The notes below the pieces were generated by a model, which made no database searches, was not told the origin of the DNA, and was given only the letters and a program-made list of their open reading frames with translations. 64,000 nt of DNA from WTGU01 sp965200925 (GTDB taxonomy: Bacteria > Pseudomonadota > Alphaproteobacteria > UBA828): contig OZ241738.1 in assembly GCA_965200925.1 (NCBI GenBank), forward strand, positions 930,001 through 994,000, read 5' to 3'. The position numbers and the translations under genes are program-made. Of this stretch, positions 61,749 to 64,000 are shown one piece after another; within the stretch, counting starts at the first letter, position 1, and each line of letters starts with the position of its first letter.

Positions 61749-62312
61749 GTGCCTGTATCGTTGGAAAGCTGCCCCGCCCTGGTGCTGAACGCCGACTACC
61801 GGCCGCTGAGCTACTTCCCGCTGTCGCTCTGGGGCTGGCGGGAGTCGGTCAAGGCGGCGTTCCTCGACCGGGTGACCATCCTTTCCGAATACGACCGGGT
61901 GGTGCGTTCGGCCACCGTTTCGATCAGGCTGCCGAGCGTGGTGGCGCTGAAGCGCTACCGGCCGCTCTCGCGCCGCCCGGCCTTCACGCGCTTCAACGTC
62001 TTCCTGCGCGATTCCTTCGCCTGCCAGTATTGCGACGGGCGCTTCCCGGTCGAGGACCTCACCTTCGACCATCTGGTGCCGCGTTCGCGCGGCGGGCGCA
62101 CGACCTGGGACAACGTGGTCACCGCGTGCAGCCTCTGCAATCTGGCGAAGGGCAACCGGCTGCCCAAGGAGTGCGGCCTGCGCCCGAAGCGCCGCCCGCG
62201 CCAGCCCAGCGCCCACGACCTGCACGCCTCCGGCCGCCGCTTCCCGCCCCGCTACCTGCACGAAAGCTGGCGGGATTACCTCTATTGGGATTCGGAACTC
62301 GAAGCGGATTAG
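61749..62312 (+). CDS. HNH endonuclease family protein
   Basis: This 187-residue protein has an N-terminal domain (LNADYRPLSYFPLSLWGWRESVKAAFLDRVTIL) and a C-terminal HNH nuclease: zinc pair CQYC, the core DHLVPRSRGGRTTWDNVV and the second pair CSLCN. Similar proteins are widely conserved as single genes in alphaproteobacteria, probably with a housekeeping DNA role rather than defence. The start is GTG at 61749. The stop overlaps the ribosome binding site (AGGAGAGG) of the DUF4268-like gene 9 bp downstream, so they are translated in order. Confidence 0.89.
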   Translation: MPVSLESCPALVLNADYRPLSYFPLSLWGWRESVKAAFLDRVTILSEYDRVVRSATVSIRLPSVVALKRYRPLSRRPAFTRFNVFLRDSFACQYCDGRFPVEDLTFDHLVPRSRGGRTTWDNVVTACSLCNLAKGNRLPKECGLRPKRRPRQPSAHDLHASGRRFPPRYLHESWRDYLYWDSELEAD

Positions 62313-62321
62313 GAGAGGCAG

Positions 62322-63314
62322 ATGAACGAGCCGCCGCTCGGACGCCTGGAGCGCATCGACGACCTTCGCAAAACCTGGGCTACCGAGGATCAAGATTTCA
62401 CCCCGTGGCTCGCGCACCCCGAAAACCTCGACGTCCTGGCGAAGACGCTCGGACTGGAGCTGGAAACGGAAGATCGGGAGAAGCCGGTCGGCCCCTTTCG
62501 CGCCGATATTCTCTGCAAGGAAATCGGCTCCGGATCCGATGCCTGGGTGCTGATCGAAAACCAGTTGGGACGGACCGACCACACTCATCTCGGGCAGTTG
62601 ATGACCTACGCGGCGGGTCTGAAAGCGGTCATCATCATCTGGATCGCCAAGTCATTCACGGATGAACACCGGGCGGCTCTCGACTGGCTGAACGGGATCA
62701 CCGACGAGCAGTTTCACTTCTTCGGGCTTGAAGTCGAACTCTGGCGGATCGGTGAATCACCGCCGGCCCCGAAATTCAATATCGTTTCGAAGCCAAACGA
62801 CTGGTCACGATCAATCGCACGGGCTGCGGCCGGTGCCGGATTATCGGAGACGAGAATACGACAGAGGGAATACTGGGGCGCGTTACTAAAGGCATTCGAC
62901 GACGAGAAAGGACCGGTTTCCGGCAACCACAAGCCGCCAGCAAACTACTGGATGGGGCTTCCAATCGGACGAAAATACTTTCGGCTGTGTGCGACAATGC
63001 TAAAAAATCGTATTAGGATGGAACTTTACATTTTCGGAGACGATGCAAAGTCATTCTTCGGTCTTCTGAAACGCCAAAAGGATGAAATCGAGAAAGAACT
63101 CGGTTACTCTCTGGAGTGGGAGAAATACAAGAATCGGGATTACCGGATCGCGAGCTATTTCGACGACGTAGATCCGATGGACGAGGCGGACTGGCCCCGG
63201 CAGCACAAGTGGCTTGCTGAGCATTTGAACGCCATGCATCGTGTTTTTGCTCCCCGCGTCAAAGATCTGGATCCCGACGACTGGCAAGGCGACGACCAGA
63301 CGCCGTCGACGTGA
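62322..63314 (+). CDS. DUF4268-like protein with a PD-(D/E)xK-type core
   Basis: The 330-residue protein resembles DUF4268 proteins. An N-terminal nuclease-like core is visible: FRADILC, then WVLIENQLGRTDHTHLGQLMTYAAGL, with Glu-Asn-Gln in place of ExK. After it lie FGLEVELWRIG and a C-terminal domain with REYWGALLKAFDDE, MELYIFGDDAKSFFGLLKRQKDEIEKELG. Such proteins often accompany restriction or mobile regions, but the function is not established. The second half is visibly less GC-rich than the preceding gene. The ATG at 62322 follows AGGAGAGG. Confidence 0.8.
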   Translation: MNEPPLGRLERIDDLRKTWATEDQDFTPWLAHPENLDVLAKTLGLELETEDREKPVGPFRADILCKEIGSGSDAWVLIENQLGRTDHTHLGQLMTYAAGLKAVIIIWIAKSFTDEHRAALDWLNGITDEQFHFFGLEVELWRIGESPPAPKFNIVSKPNDWSRSIARAAAGAGLSETRIRQREYWGALLKAFDDEKGPVSGNHKPPANYWMGLPIGRKYFRLCATMLKNRIRMELYIFGDDAKSFFGLLKRQKDEIEKELGYSLEWEKYKNRDYRIASYFDDVDPMDEADWPRQHKWLAEHLNAMHRVFAPRVKDLDPDDWQGDDQTPST

Positions 63315-63349
63315 GACGAAGGCTCTGGCCCCGACGGCAGCGGCCCCCT

Positions 63350-63355
63350 TATAAT
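63350..63355 (+). promoter_or_regulatory. -10 box upstream of the metallo-hydrolase gene
   Basis: A perfect TATAAT lies 31 bases before the ATG at 63387. No convincing -35 box could be placed at 16-18 bp, so this is a partial promoter call. Confidence 0.45.
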
Positions 63356-63386
63356 CCCGCCCGACCGCCGAACCGGAGAAGTCCCC

Positions 63387-64000
63387 ATGCTCGTCGAGCA
63401 GATCTGGACCGCCAACGCCTATCGCAACTTCAACTACCTCATCGCCTGCCCGGAGACCGGCGAGGCCCTGGCGGTGGATCCGCTGGACCATCGGAAGTGC
63501 CTGGCGACGGCGCGCGAGAAGGGCTGGCGCATCGCGCAGGTGCTCAACACCCACGAGCACGGCGACCATACCGGCGGCAACGGGGCGGTGATCGAGGCGA
63601 CCGGCGCCGCCCTCCTCGCCCACGCCAACGCCGGAAGCAAAATCCCCGGCATCGACCGCGGCCTCGACGCGGGCGACGTGGTCAAGGTGGGCGCTACCGT
63701 CGAACTGGAGGTGCTCGACACGCCGGGGCACACCATGAGCCACGTGTGCCTGCTCTCCCGCACGGACACGCCGGCGCTCTTCTGCGGCGACACGCTCTTC
63801 AACGCCGGCGCCGGCAACTGCCACGGCGGCGGTCATCCCGAAGAGCTCTACGAGACCTTCGCCGGCCAGCTCGCGGCCCTGCCGGAGGAGACTCTGATCT
63901 ATCCGGGCCACGACTACATCGAGAACAACCTGCGCTTCACCCTGGACCGCGAACCCGACAACGGGCGGGCGGCCGCCCTGCTGGCGGAGGTCGAACCGCA
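63387..64000 (+). CDS. metallo-beta-lactamase-fold hydrolase, hydroxyacylglutathione hydrolase-like, 3' end outside window
   Basis: About 204 codons are visible and the frame is open at the window edge. The metal motif THEHGDHTGG (HxHxDH), the later histidine in LDTPGHTMSH, the bridging Asp in FCGDTLFNAGAGN and the histidine in YPGHDYIENN mark a glyoxalase II-like hydrolase. These act on S-lactoylglutathione or related thioesters; the C-terminal substrate domain is cut off. The ATG at 63387 follows GGAGAAG. The TATAAT at 63350 probably starts its transcript. Confidence 0.9.
   Translation, partial: MLVEQIWTANAYRNFNYLIACPETGEALAVDPLDHRKCLATAREKGWRIAQVLNTHEHGDHTGGNGAVIEATGAALLAHANAGSKIPGIDRGLDAGDVVKVGATVELEVLDTPGHTMSHVCLLSRTDTPALFCGDTLFNAGAGNCHGGGHPEELYETFAGQLAALPEETLIYPGHDYIENNLRFTLDREPDNGRAAALLAEVEP

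Overview
The window is GC-rich, densely packed chromosomal DNA with the coding style of an alphaproteobacterium. Supporting signs are the run mltB / RlpA-position lipoprotein / dacA / tmk / holB, glnE overlapping a Bcp peroxiredoxin, mrcA next to prfB and divergent from rne, an RNase E with a long acidic insert in its S1 region, and pyrG overlapping kdsA. The lineage below class level cannot be fixed from the sequence; a Rhodospirillales-like or uncultured marine group is only a guess. No rRNA, tRNA, CRISPR array, insertion sequence or phage module was seen. Positions, motifs and reading frames were read directly from the sequence; family names come from motif recognition, without database searches.

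Layout. 1-6.9 kb (minus strand): replication and cell-wall genes holB, tmk, dacA, a small lipoprotein and mltB, then a D-2-hydroxyacid dehydrogenase and an acyl-CoA dehydrogenase. 7.0-7.9 kb: a DUF7662-like gene fused to an antitoxin-like tail, followed by a PIN toxin; an intrinsic terminator lies inside the fused reading frame. 7.9-16.9 kb: a FrnE/DsbA-type oxidoreductase, a 1212-residue AsmA/DUF3971 envelope protein with a 522-bp internal duplication, glnE, bcp and prfB with its programmed frameshift. 16.9-26 kb: mrcA, rne, an aminotransferase, a gamma-glutamyltransferase-like lipoprotein and an M48 protease with a helical-repeat tail. 26-33.6 kb: one long minus-strand operon, livK-G-F-H-M followed by a MetE-like protein and a hydantoinase B, which looks like uptake plus catabolism of an amino-acid-like compound. 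33.7-36 kb: a SnoaL-like protein and an N-acyl-D-amino-acid deacylase-type amidohydrolase.

36-46.4 kb is the most accessory-looking part. It holds a type II restriction-modification pair, a three-gene cobalt nitrile hydratase/thiocyanate hydrolase set with a split beta subunit, a small protein plus a damaged HEPN-like gene, an acyl-CoA ligase, a large helicase-less ISP-type restriction enzyme whose strand composition flips about 250 residues before its end, and an AT-rich HNH nuclease. 46.4-52.2 kb: a beta-hydroxyacid dehydrogenase, a DUF4399 protein, two orphan ABC ATPases (one with a degenerate signature motif), a D-threonine-aldolase/D-serine-dehydratase-like enzyme and a divergent D-erythronate-dehydrogenase-like epimerase. 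52.2-53 kb is a second AT-rich islet with a PD-(D/E)xK-like protein. 53-64 kb: a class IV aminotransferase overlapping kdsA and pyrG, an EamA transporter, ruvX, two SDR enzymes, a disordered basic protein, an amidohydrolase, an HNH protein with a DUF4268-like nuclease-fold protein, and the start of a metallo-beta-lactamase-fold hydrolase.

The most unusual observations are: (i) the terminator-containing DUF7662/antitoxin fusion and its face-to-face promoters at 7.0 kb; (ii) the HEPN-like gene with a CTG in place of a start codon and a one-base shift at a G run; (iii) the mosaic ISP enzyme next to an AT-rich HNH gene; (iv) the in-frame tandem duplication in the AsmA-like protein; (v) the orphan ATPase pair with a missing signature motif. 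Most genes sit in short co-oriented runs with 1-12 bp gaps or ATGA/GTGA overlaps.
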